Shown one piece after another: positions 29,526 through 38,202 of a DNA stretch of 46,266 nt. Position 1 is the first letter of the stretch; every line of letters begins with the position of its first letter. The notes under the pieces are model-generated. The model was not told the DNA's origin, did not search any database, and saw only the letters and a program-made list of their open reading frames with translations. Position numbers and translations under genes: made by a program. The stretch covers positions 1-46,266 of the forward strand of contig CAMDVZ010000002.1 of assembly GCA_945878895.1 (NCBI GenBank). Reading direction: 5' to 3'. This DNA is from Caenispirillum bisanense (GTDB lineage: Bacteria; Pseudomonadota; Alphaproteobacteria; Reyranellales; Reyranellaceae).

Positions 29526-30362
29526 ATGGATTCGATCACCCCGATCAACACCGACAAGCCCGCCGCGCTCGCCGCCCGCTACGGCGCCGCCGTGCCCGCC
29601 GCCGGCCCGTGGAACGACGTGATCGCCAGCCTGATGATGCACCGCTCGGTGCGCGGCTTCCGCACCGATCCGGTGCCGACGGGAACCGTCGAGACGCTGG
29701 TCGCCGCCGCGCAATCGGCCTCGACCAGCTCCAACCTCCAGACCTGGTCGGTCGTCGCGGTACACGATCCGGCCAAGCGCAAGGAGCTGGTGCGCATCGC
29801 CAACAACCAGAAGCACATCGAGGTGTGCCCACTGTTCCTCGTCTGGGTGGCCGACGTGTCGCGCAACGAGCGGCTGGCGAGCGAGGAAGGCGCCACGCTC
29901 GAAGGCCTGCCCTATCTGGAGACCTTCCTCGTCGCCGCCATCGATGCCGCGCTGGCGGCCCAGAACGCCACGGTCGCCGCCGAATCGCTGGGCCTCTCGA
30001 TGGTTTACATCGGTGCCCTGCGCAACGACCCCGAGGGTGTGGCGAAGCTGCTGAACCTGCCCAAGGGCGCCATGGCGGTGTTCGGCATGTGCGTCGGCTA
30101 CGCCACGCCCGCCGGCGCCGGCGAAGTGAAGCCGCGCCTGTCGCAGCGCGCCATCCTGCACCACGACGTCTACGACGCCGCCGCCGAACGCGCGCTGCGC
30201 GCCGACTACGACAAGGAAATGGCCGATTTCAGCGCCCGCCAGAAGATGCCCGCTAGCGACTGGAGCGGCCGCGTCATCGACCGCCTCGGCAAGATCCCGG
30301 CGCTGAGCGGCCGCGAGAAGCTGAAGGGCCAGGTCAACGCGCTGGGGTTCCCGCTGAAGTAG
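29526..30362 (+). CDS. Nitroreductase family / NADPH-dependent flavin oxidoreductase
   Basis: MHRSVRGFRTDPVPTGTVETLVAAAQSASTSSNLQTWSVVAV; C-terminal GREKLKGQVNALGFPLK. Confidence 0.9.
   Translation: MDSITPINTDKPAALAARYGAAVPAAGPWNDVIASLMMHRSVRGFRTDPVPTGTVETLVAAAQSASTSSNLQTWSVVAVHDPAKRKELVRIANNQKHIEVCPLFLVWVADVSRNERLASEEGATLEGLPYLETFLVAAIDAALAAQNATVAAESLGLSMVYIGALRNDPEGVAKLLNLPKGAMAVFGMCVGYATPAGAGEVKPRLSQRAILHHDVYDAAAERALRADYDKEMADFSARQKMPASDWSGRVIDRLGKIPALSGREKLKGQVNALGFPLK
30219..30362 (+). repeat. Left copy of a 144-bp direct repeat (3' end of nitroreductase)
   Basis: atggccgatttcagcgcccgccagaagatgcccgctagcgactggagcggccgcgtcatcgaccgcc...ctgaagtag; about 10 mismatches vs 31661..31804. Confidence 0.88.
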
Positions 30363-30601
30363 GCGGGCGGCGAGAGGCGATCACGGACGCGAAAGGCTTC
30401 GAGTGCATCGCGTTCCGGCGCGGGACGACATTGTCCTCGCGCCGTCGGGGGGACTGCGGGAAGCTCCTCGCCGCGCATCTTCACGCATCGCTCGCTGCAT
30501 GGTCGGAGCGGAAGCGCCGGTACGTTGAATCTGGCCTGCGGACGCGAGATATGGCATGATTTTGCATGGTTCAGGCCGGTCCTATCCACGGGAGGTCGCA
30601 A

Positions 30602-30838
30602 GTGAAACAGAGTCACCACGTCATCTCGAGCATGAGATCCGGCTGGAGCGTGCTGCGGTCCGATCGAAGCCGCGCGTCCAGGACATTTGAAAAGCGCGAC
30701 GACGCCGTCGTCTACGCCCGTGACCGCGCGCGGCGAGACGGAACCAATCTCTTCATCCATCGTCCGGACGGGACCGTGGAGAGCATGCACCGGTTCGGCG
30801 ACGACGTGACCGCTCCCGAAGCCAGGCGGCCGGGATAG
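30602..30838 (+). CDS. DUF2188-like small protein
   Basis: MKQSHHVISSMRSGWSVLRSDRSRASRTFEKRDDAVVYARDRARRDGTNLFIHRPDGTVESMHRFGDD; GTG start with GGAGG upstream; stop directly abuts next ATG. Confidence 0.78.
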   Translation: MKQSHHVISSMRSGWSVLRSDRSRASRTFEKRDDAVVYARDRARRDGTNLFIHRPDGTVESMHRFGDDVTAPEARRPG

Positions 30839-31468
30839 ATGGGGTTCGCGTCGAACGTTTTCATCAACTGCCCGTTCGACGAGGCGTATCGGCCGATACT
30901 GCATCCCATCTTGTTTTGCGTGCTGCAACTCGGCTTCGAGCCCCGCATCGCGACGGAAAGCGCGGATTCCGGCAAATCGAGGATCGACAAGATCGTCGCG
31001 CTGGTTGGCGAATGCAGATTCGGAGTTCACGACCTCTCGCGGATGAGCGCCGTCGCCGCCGGGGAATTGTACCGTCTGAACATGCCGCTCGAACTCGGCC
31101 TGGGCATCGGATGTCGTCGGTTCGGGGCGGGGCAGCTGGCGGACAAGAGATGCCTGATTCTGGAGAAGGAACATTTCCGCTACCAGGCCGCCATTTCGGA
31201 TCTGGCCGGCTCGGACATCCGGTCCCATGGCGACAATCCCGAGCGGGCGTGCGGGGAAGTGCGTTCCTGGCTGGTGATCGAGGCGGGCCTTCGACGACCC
31301 GTCGCGTCGACCACCATATGGGGGCGTTTCAACAGGTTCGTGGCCGATCTGTACGACGAACTGGCCGTCGATGGTTACTCGCCCGAGGAATTCAAACAGC
31401 TGCCCGTGCCCGAACTCCTGCCGAGAATGCGGGACTGGATCGCGAGCAATCCGGCGGGACGACCGTAG
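30839..31468 (+). CDS. Hypothetical 'FINCPFDE' family protein, putative TIR/nucleoside-deoxyribosyltransferase-like fold
   Basis: VFINCPFDEAYRPILHPILFCVLQLGFEPRIATES...RIDKIVALVGECRFGVHDLSR...LNMPLELGLGIGCRRFG...VRSWL. Confidence 0.65.
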   Translation: MGFASNVFINCPFDEAYRPILHPILFCVLQLGFEPRIATESADSGKSRIDKIVALVGECRFGVHDLSRMSAVAAGELYRLNMPLELGLGIGCRRFGAGQLADKRCLILEKEHFRYQAAISDLAGSDIRSHGDNPERACGEVRSWLVIEAGLRRPVASTTIWGRFNRFVADLYDELAVDGYSPEEFKQLPVPELLPRMRDWIASNPAGRP

Positions 31469-31660
31469 GCTACGCACCGCCCGTAGCCGCAATGCTTGGA
31501 CCATCGAAGCGGCGGCGGACCCCGCAATTCCCCCGCCGAACCGGAGAGACCGGCTTGGCGGAGCTGCTTTTGCCGGGCGGCGTGGTCCGCCGACTTCCTC
31601 TCGCTTCGCGTGAACTCCCTGGTCGCGGACCGCGCCTGGCGCATCGGCGATGACACGGCG

Positions 31661-31804
31661 ATGGCCGATTTCAGCGCCCGCCAGAAGATGCCCGCCAGCG
31701 ACTGGAGCGGCCGCGTCATCGACCGCATGGGCACGATTCCGGCGCTGAGCGGGCGCGAAAAGCTGAAGGGGCAGGTGAACGCGCTGGGGTTTCCGCTGAA
31801 GTAG
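31661..31804 (+). pseudogene. Duplicated C-terminal fragment of nitroreductase (48 codons including stop)
   Basis: MADFSARQKMPASDWSGRVIDRMGTIPALSGREKLKGQVNALGFPLK*; near-identical to the end of 29526..30362. Confidence 0.85.
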
Positions 31805-31889
31805 GGGCAGGGCACCGCGACGGGACCCGCCGCGAGCGACAGCGGCGGGCCGGTCGTGTAAAATCCGGTCCTGGGCGAGGGAGGGTGGA

Positions 31890-32369
31890 ATGGCGAACTT
31901 GTTGTCGAGCGACGCGGTCGCCGACTTCTTCCTGCTTCAGATCGATTCGTCGGCCGGAGATTCGATCACGAATCTGAAGCTCCAGAAGCTCGTCTACTAC
32001 GCCCAGGCCTGGCATCTCGGACTGCACGGCAAGCCGTTGTTCGCCGGCGAAATCCAGGCGTGGGCGCACGGTCCCGTAGTGCCCGAGCTCTATCGTCGCT
32101 TCCGCCGGTACGGCTGGGGCGCCATCGATCCGCACGATTTGCGCATCGCACCCTATGACGAGTTGCACCGCACGCAGATCGACTTTCTGGACGAGATCAA
32201 TCGCAAATATGCCCGCCTGTCGGGGCGCCAGCTGGAGACGCTGACGAACCGCGAGGCGCCGTGGCGCGACACCTACGGCGACCGGCCACCGGGCAGCCGT
32301 TGCGTGGACGCGATCACGCACGCCGCGATGACGGATTTCTACGGCGATCGCGTGCGGGCCGCCGCTTGA
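31890..32369 (+). CDS. Panacea / DUF4065 (SocA-, GepA-like) domain protein
   Basis: ITNLKLQKLVYYAQAWHLGLHGKPLFAGEIQAWAHGPVVPELYRRFRRYG. Confidence 0.92.
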   Translation: MANLLSSDAVADFFLLQIDSSAGDSITNLKLQKLVYYAQAWHLGLHGKPLFAGEIQAWAHGPVVPELYRRFRRYGWGAIDPHDLRIAPYDELHRTQIDFLDEINRKYARLSGRQLETLTNREAPWRDTYGDRPPGSRCVDAITHAAMTDFYGDRVRAAA

Positions 32370-32449
32370 TCCCGACGCCGCGTAGCGGACAACGTGGCAT
32401 TCGGTGTTTCGACATACACTGCGCTGGTCAGCTGACTACATTGCGATGA

Positions 32450-33022
32450 TCAGTGCTCTCGCAAGCCATCGTATCTGAGTAGTGCTACTGACCAGGATTT
32501 TTCCACGCCATCCAGAGCAGTAGATTCTTCGTGGATGATTCTCCAGCCAGCCCCCAGCTTTCTGACGAACTTCTGAGGTTTATCTTTAAGATATTTAGTG
32601 CCTTTTCTTTCGCCATACATCAATATATATCCGGTTCCTGTTGTCGATTTTCGACCCAGATATCTTTTTATTGTTTTGCCGTCATTGCTGATGCCAGTCA
32701 TGTTTATTTTCGTCTTCACCTCGATTACCGCCCGAACAGTGTAGGTGGCTCTATTCCAGACAACAATATCGAACCGAACTCGTGAATCCAGCTTGAGTGG
32801 TGGGCCGAGTTGCGAACCGCCGCGTTCACGAGCAATTTTCGAAGGAGTGCCTTCCGGAAAGACGTCATTACCGCCTCGGACGATTGACCAGGCAATTTCA
32901 TATTGCAGGAAGCTTTCGGGCGCATGGCGGAGAGATTCTTTACCTCCGGACATTTTCGCGTATTTTTTTCGGGCTTTGGTCGCCGCATCGACGATACGCA
33001 ATTCAAGGTCGTTCACGATCAT
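32450..33022 (-). CDS. Uncharacterised protein with PD-(D/E)XK-like signature
   Basis: VRFDIVVWNRATYTVRAVIEVKTKI (D...ExK) then GTGYILMYGERKG; visibly lower GC than surroundings; ATG at 33022. Confidence 0.6.
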   Translation of the reverse strand: MIVNDLELRIVDAATKARKKYAKMSGGKESLRHAPESFLQYEIAWSIVRGGNDVFPEGTPSKIARERGGSQLGPPLKLDSRVRFDIVVWNRATYTVRAVIEVKTKINMTGISNDGKTIKRYLGRKSTTGTGYILMYGERKGTKYLKDKPQKFVRKLGAGWRIIHEESTALDGVEKSWSVALLRYDGLREH

Positions 33023-33599
33023 GCCTCGCCATCTGAAGTAGCTTGTACACGCTATGTGACCAGTGCCATGACATGCTCGTGATTGCCACCCGACGCTGCG
33101 CTGTCTGTTGGCTATTCGAACGACTCGGTGCTCACCTCGGCATGTTTCACGTAGTTGCTTCGTCGCCATGTCCCCGTGCTCGACGACCTTGTCCGCAGCG
33201 TCGACCGGAAGGTTGCGAACCAAGTACTGTTGCACGTCGTCATGGCCTCGGGGGCTGGGGCCGTAAGCAGCAGAACTCCGCAGCAGAACGAGATCGCCCT
33301 AGCCATGGCGATCCGCAGAGGGTGACGCAACGTCGCGTCAACCGATTTCGATGTCGTCGTCGTTTTCGACAACGCCTCGATGAAGGTGGCGCGACCGGCG
33401 GCGACGCGGAGATTGTGCTGGATCGGACAGTTGTCGGTCGTGGAGCGGCTGGGAGCGCTGCGGTTCGCGCCGGTCAAGCCGTGGTATTTGGCCGGCCACT
33501 TCGCGACGCGACGCTGGCGCCCCCATCGCCGCCGCCCATGACAAACCCCACCCGGCCGGCGATGCTGCCAACTCCCGACCACCGTCCCGGACCCCGACC

Positions 33600-34742
33600 A
33601 TGCCCACCCTCGCCCGCCTCCAGACCTTCGTCCTGCGCGCGCCCGTCGCGACGCCCGTGGTGGCCGCGTTCGGCGCGCTGACCGAACGCGTTTCGGTGCT
33701 GGTCCGGGTCGAGGATTCCGAGGGCGCGCACGGCTGGGGCGACATCTGGTCGAACGTGCCCAGTCTCGCGGCGCCCTATCGCGCCGAATTGCTCGACCGC
33801 ACGATCGGTCCGATGGCGCTGGGCCAGCCGGTCGACGATCCCGTCGCGCTTTGGAGCGGGCTGGACCGGCGGCTGGCGACCTTGCGGCTGCAATCGGGCG
33901 ACGAGGGCGGCTTCTCGGCGGCGTTGGCGGCGCTCGATCTGGCGGTCCACGACATGGCGGGGCGGCGCGCCGGTCTGCCGCTGTGGCGGGCACTGGGTGG
34001 ACGCGACGGTTCACCGGTGCCGGCCTATGCCAGCGGCATCAATCCCGGGCCGGGCGCGGCCGACACGATGGCTGCGGCGCGGGCGGGCGGTTTCCGGGCC
34101 TTCAAGATCAAGATCGGGTTCGGTGCCGAGGCCGACTTCGCGACGTTGCAGGCGCCGGTGGCCGACCTGCGGCCGGGCGAACGGCTGATGGTCGACGCCA
34201 ACCAAGGCTGGGACCTGCGCGAGGCCACCTCGATGGTGGCGCGGCTGCGTCATTTTCCGCTTGACTGGATCGAGGAGCCGCTGCGGGCGGATAGCCCTGT
34301 CCACGAATGGGGCCAGGTCGCCGGCTCGGCCGGCACGGTGCTGGCGGCGGGCGAGAATCTGCGCGGTGCCGGCGGGTTCCAGGCCGCCATCGACGGCGGG
34401 GCGTTGGGCGTGATCCAGCCCGACCTCGCCAAATGGGGCGGCCATTCCGGCTGCCGGCCCGTCGCGCTGGCGGCGCTGGCGGCCGGGCTGACCTATTGTC
34501 CGCACTGGCTGGGCGGCGCGGTGGGGCAGCTGCATGCGCTGCATCTGCTGGCCGCGGTGCGCGGACCGGGCATGCTGGAGGTCGACGTCAATCCCAATCC
34601 GTTGCGCGAAAACCTCGCGGCCGGCCTGTTCACCCCGGTCGACGGCAAGATCGCGCTGCCAGTGGGGCCAGGAATCGGCATCGAACCGGACCTCGCCGCC
34701 GTCGCGGCCTTCACGACCCAGCGCACCGACCGGCGCGCCTAG
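33600..34742 (+). CDS. Mandelate racemase/muconate lactonizing enzyme family (enolase superfamily)
   Basis: FRAFKIKIGFGAEADFATLQAPVADLRPGERLMVDANQGWDLREATSM, DWIEEPLRAD, AAGENLRG, IQPDLAKWGG. Confidence 0.93.
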   Translation: MPTLARLQTFVLRAPVATPVVAAFGALTERVSVLVRVEDSEGAHGWGDIWSNVPSLAAPYRAELLDRTIGPMALGQPVDDPVALWSGLDRRLATLRLQSGDEGGFSAALAALDLAVHDMAGRRAGLPLWRALGGRDGSPVPAYASGINPGPGAADTMAAARAGGFRAFKIKIGFGAEADFATLQAPVADLRPGERLMVDANQGWDLREATSMVARLRHFPLDWIEEPLRADSPVHEWGQVAGSAGTVLAAGENLRGAGGFQAAIDGGALGVIQPDLAKWGGHSGCRPVALAALAAGLTYCPHWLGGAVGQLHALHLLAAVRGPGMLEVDVNPNPLRENLAAGLFTPVDGKIALPVGPGIGIEPDLAAVAAFTTQRTDRRA

Positions 34743-34789
34743 ACGTAGCCCGAATTCGTCCGATGCCTCTGCCGCAAGCGGTTCGGGCA

Positions 34790-34840
34790 ATTTCATCCGG
34801 GTAAAATCCGGGTACCCGCGCCATTTCATCCGGGTAAAAT
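34790..34840. promoter_or_regulatory. Two identical 18-bp near-palindromes (atttcatccgggtaaaat) in direct repeat, 33 bp apart
   Basis: Copies at 34790-34807 and 34823-34840; each matches its own reverse complement at 14/18 positions; intergenic. Confidence 0.7.
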
Positions 34841-35014
34841 CTGGTCGCCCGACCGCGCGGGCGCCGGGCGAGGCGCGCCGGGACCGCCCGGAGTCCGCTT
34901 CGCCATCCCTGGCCGGCTTTCGGCCCCTCGTCCCGCCGCGCGCGTTGCGTCGACCATCGGGAAAGCGCAAAAGAGAGGCACACCACGACGACGCGGGCGC
35001 GAGGGAGGCGGGCG

Positions 35015-35938
35015 GTGGAAGTCTACTTGCCGATCGCCGAGCTGTCGCTGGACTGGCCTTTGCTGCTGGGGCTGGGCGCCATCGCCGGTCTGATGGCCGG
35101 CATGTTCGGGGTCGGCGGCGGCTTTTTGCTGACGCCGCTACTCATCTTCGTCGGCGTGCCGCCAACCGTGGCGGTCGCGACCCAGGCCAACCAGGTGATC
35201 GCGACCTCGATCTCGGGCCTGCTCGCGCAGTGGCAGCGCGGCAACGTCGACACCCGCATGGGCATGACCATGCTGCTCGGCGGCCTGGTCGGATCCACGT
35301 CGGGGGTGTTCCTGTTCGGGGTGCTCAAGCGGATCGGCCAGATCGACCTGACCATCGCGCTGGGCTACGTGATCCTGCTCAGCGTCATCGGCGCCCTGAT
35401 GCTGGTCGAGAGCGTGCGGACCTGGCGGCGGCGGCGCGATCCGCAGGCGCCCAGGCGGCGGCTGCACCAGCATTATCTGGTCCATCGCCTGCCCTTCAAG
35501 ATGCGGTTCTACCGCTCGCGTCTCTATATCAGCGCGCTGGTGCCGATCGGCATCGGTTTCGCCATCGGCGTGTTGTCGGCCCTGCTGGGGATCGGCGGTG
35601 GCTTCATCCTGCTGCCGGCCATGATCTACCTGCTCGGCATGCCCACCCTGGTGGCGATCGGCACCTCGAGCTTCCAGATCCTGTTCGTGGCGATCAACGT
35701 CACCTTCCTGCAGGCGGTCGAGAACCACACCGTCGACATCGTGCTCGCCCTGCTGCTGATCCTGGGCGGCGCCATCGGCACCCCGTTCGGCTCCGGCCTG
35801 GCGGCCAAATTGCCGGGCTTCCAGCTGCGCGGCCTGCTGTCGCTGGTGATCCTCGCCATGGCCATCAAGCTGATGATCGAGCTGTTTGCCCGGCCCGACG
35901 CGATCTACTCGCTCGGCGCCATCGTGCGGATGCCATGA
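35015..35938 (+). CDS. Sulfite exporter TauE/SafE family protein
   Basis: GLGAIAGLMAGMFGVGGGFLLTPLLIFVGVPPTVAVATQA ... GVLSALLGIGGGFILLPAMIYLLGMPTLVAIGTSSFQ. Confidence 0.93.
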   Translation: MEVYLPIAELSLDWPLLLGLGAIAGLMAGMFGVGGGFLLTPLLIFVGVPPTVAVATQANQVIATSISGLLAQWQRGNVDTRMGMTMLLGGLVGSTSGVFLFGVLKRIGQIDLTIALGYVILLSVIGALMLVESVRTWRRRRDPQAPRRRLHQHYLVHRLPFKMRFYRSRLYISALVPIGIGFAIGVLSALLGIGGGFILLPAMIYLLGMPTLVAIGTSSFQILFVAINVTFLQAVENHTVDIVLALLLILGGAIGTPFGSGLAAKLPGFQLRGLLSLVILAMAIKLMIELFARPDAIYSLGAIVRMP

Positions 35939-36681
35939 TCGCCCGGGTCGCCGCCGTTCTGACGCTCTTGCTGGCTCCGTCGATGGTTTCGGCGCAGGCG
36001 ATGCTGGTAGACCTGTCGAAGCCACGGGTCGCGATTACCTCGGCCTTCAAGGGCGCCGACATCCTGGTCTTCGGCGCGCTCGACGCGCCGGGCGACGTGG
36101 TCATCACCGTATCGGGGACGCCGGTGCGCCAGACCGTGCTGCGCAAGGAGCGCATCCTGGGACTGTGGGTGACGGGCGGGCGGCAGACTTTCGACGAGGT
36201 GCCGACCTATTATGCCGTCGCCGCCACCCGGCCGCTGTCGCAGATCCTGCCGGCCGAGGGCGTCGCCGGCGTGGCGATCACGCTGTCGGAGCGGCTGGCG
36301 TCGATCCGGCCGGTCGATCCCGGTCGCCGCCGGCCCGACGACATGGAACGCTTCCGCGATGGTCTGGTCGACGCCAAGCGCCGCGAACTGCTCTATCCCG
36401 CCGAGGTCGGGCCGGTGAATCTGGTGGCGGGGCGCCTGTTCCGGGCCGAGCTGCAGTTCCCCTCCCGCCTGCCGGTCGGCGACTACCAGATTACCGCCTA
36501 CGTGGTGCGCGATGGCCAGACCGTGTCGGCGGTGTCGCGGCCGCTGATCGTGTCCAAGGAAGGCTTCAGTGCCGAGTTGTTCGACGCCGCGCGGGACCAG
36601 TCGATCGGCTACGGGGTGCTGGCGATCTCGATGGCGCTGCTGATCGGCTGGGGTGCCGGCTGGGTCGGGCGACGGTTGTGA
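35935..36681 (+). CDS. TIGR02186 family protein (exported, one C-terminal TM)
   Basis: Signal peptide; ISSAFKGADILVFGA-like segment ITSAFKGADILVFGALDAPGDVVITVSG; ATGA overlap with TauE gene. Confidence 0.85.
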   Translation: MIARVAAVLTLLLAPSMVSAQAMLVDLSKPRVAITSAFKGADILVFGALDAPGDVVITVSGTPVRQTVLRKERILGLWVTGGRQTFDEVPTYYAVAATRPLSQILPAEGVAGVAITLSERLASIRPVDPGRRRPDDMERFRDGLVDAKRRELLYPAEVGPVNLVAGRLFRAELQFPSRLPVGDYQITAYVVRDGQTVSAVSRPLIVSKEGFSAELFDAARDQSIGYGVLAISMALLIGWGAGWVGRRL

Positions 36682-36700
36682 GCGTGGCGGGAGGAAACCG

Positions 36701-37213
36701 ATGTCGGACGTGAACCTGCCCCCGGGCGAGGCCACCGGAGCCGCGAAGCCGGCCCAGCGTGTCTTCCTGGTCGTGGTCGACGACAGCGCCGAGCTGCGGG
36801 TCGCCGTGCGCTATGCCTGTCGCCGCGCCAAGCGCACCGGCGGCCGGGTCGCCCTGCTCTATGTCATGGATCCGCCCGAACCCCAGCAATGGGCTGCCAT
36901 CGGCGACCTCGTGCGCGAGGAGGCCCGCCAGGAGGCCGAGGTCCAGGTCGCCGCCGTGGCCGAGCGGGTGGCGACCATGACCGGCCAGCCGCCGATCCTG
37001 CATTTTCGCGAGGGTGGCCGGCGCGAGCAGCTGCTGCAACTGGTTGCCGAGGATCCCGCGATTTCCGTCCTGGTGCTGGCCGCCGGCATCGGCGGCGAGG
37101 GTCCGGGGCCGCTCGTTTCGGCGCTGGCCAGCAAGTACGCGGGTAGCTTGCGGGTCGCCCTGACCATCGTTCCCGGTGGCTTGTCGGACGCCGAGATCGA
37201 CGCGATTTCGTGA
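36701..37213 (+). CDS. Universal stress protein (UspA-like)
   Basis: VFLVVVDDSAELRVAVRYACRRAKRTGGRVALLYVMDPPE...; SD GGAGG. Confidence 0.85.
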   Translation: MSDVNLPPGEATGAAKPAQRVFLVVVDDSAELRVAVRYACRRAKRTGGRVALLYVMDPPEPQQWAAIGDLVREEARQEAEVQVAAVAERVATMTGQPPILHFREGGRREQLLQLVAEDPAISVLVLAAGIGGEGPGPLVSALASKYAGSLRVALTIVPGGLSDAEIDAIS

Positions 37214-37508
37214 GGCGGGTTACCGGCGGAGCAAAATTCGCGACGTTATGGCTCACTTAGTCCACAGATAATTAAATTGACTTTAAATTATTTTATATTT
37301 TGACCATGTTCGTTCTCGGGGCGATGCCGATTGATAACGCCCAGTGAATCAATAATTTTCCACAATACATGAGCATTCGATCTTTTTTTGGCGCTTGAAG
37401 GGCTGGGGCGTCGCCCCTAGCTCTTTGACGTCGACCTGCCCCTTCCCCGCCCCGATGGCGAGGGAGGGTTCGCCGGAACGGCACAGACACAGCGGAGCGT
37501 ACCCCACG

Positions 37509-38057
37509 ATGTTCATCCAGACCGAGCAGACCCCCAATCCGGCGACCCTGAAGTTTCTTCCGGGACGGGTGGTGCTCGCGTCGGGCACCGCCGACTTCCC
37601 CGACCGCGAAGCGGCCAGCCGTTCGCCGCTGGCCCGTCGCCTGTTCGAGGTCGACGGCGTCGAGCGCGTCTTTCTGGGCTCCGATTTCATCACGGTCTCG
37701 CGCGCCGGAGCCGTCGACTGGCCGGTCATGAAACCCGCCGTGCTCGGCGGCATCATGGAACATTTCACGTCGGGCGAACCGACACTGCTGGCCGACACCG
37801 CCGACGCGGCGCCGGCCGAGGAAGACGACGAGGTCGTCGCGCAAATCAAGGAACTGCTCGAAACGCGCATCCGCCCGGCCGTCGCCCAGGACGGCGGGGA
37901 CATCGTGTTCGACTCGTTCCGCGATGGCGTCGTGTACCTGCAAATGCAGGGTTCGTGCTCGGGTTGCCCGAGTTCGACCGCGACGCTGAAGATGGGTATC
38001 GAAAATCTCCTCCGGCACTACGTGCCCGAGGTTCTGGAGGTCCGGCCGGTCGCGTAG
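37509..38057 (+). CDS. NifU family Fe-S scaffold protein (Nfu type)
   Basis: MFIQTEQTPNPATLKFLPGR..., CSGCPSSTATLKMGIENLLRHYVPEV. Confidence 0.95.
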   Translation: MFIQTEQTPNPATLKFLPGRVVLASGTADFPDREAASRSPLARRLFEVDGVERVFLGSDFITVSRAGAVDWPVMKPAVLGGIMEHFTSGEPTLLADTADAAPAEEDDEVVAQIKELLETRIRPAVAQDGGDIVFDSFRDGVVYLQMQGSCSGCPSSTATLKMGIENLLRHYVPEVLEVRPVA

Positions 38058-38202
38058 TTCCGCGTAACCCGGACGGACGGCGCTGCGCCTGGGTTGCCCC
38101 GAGCAACCGGGAAGGGAGAGCCGTTTGTTCCGGTCTGATGACCGCTTTCCGGGGGGGGAAGGCGGTTCAGTTCCCGCGTCAATCAACCAGTGGGCTTCCG
38201 CC

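Noticed and set aside
33040-33599. FitA/VapB-like antitoxin remnant on the minus strand (QYLVRNLPVDAADKVVEHGDMATKQLRE) and a toxin fragment next to it
   Set aside because: Only a short weak resemblance, no clear start codon and frames on either side are broken; not strong enough to call.
37305-37346. Micro-ORF MFVLGAMPIDNAQ in the AT-rich gap
   Set aside because: Too short, no Shine-Dalgarno, no basis for calling it.
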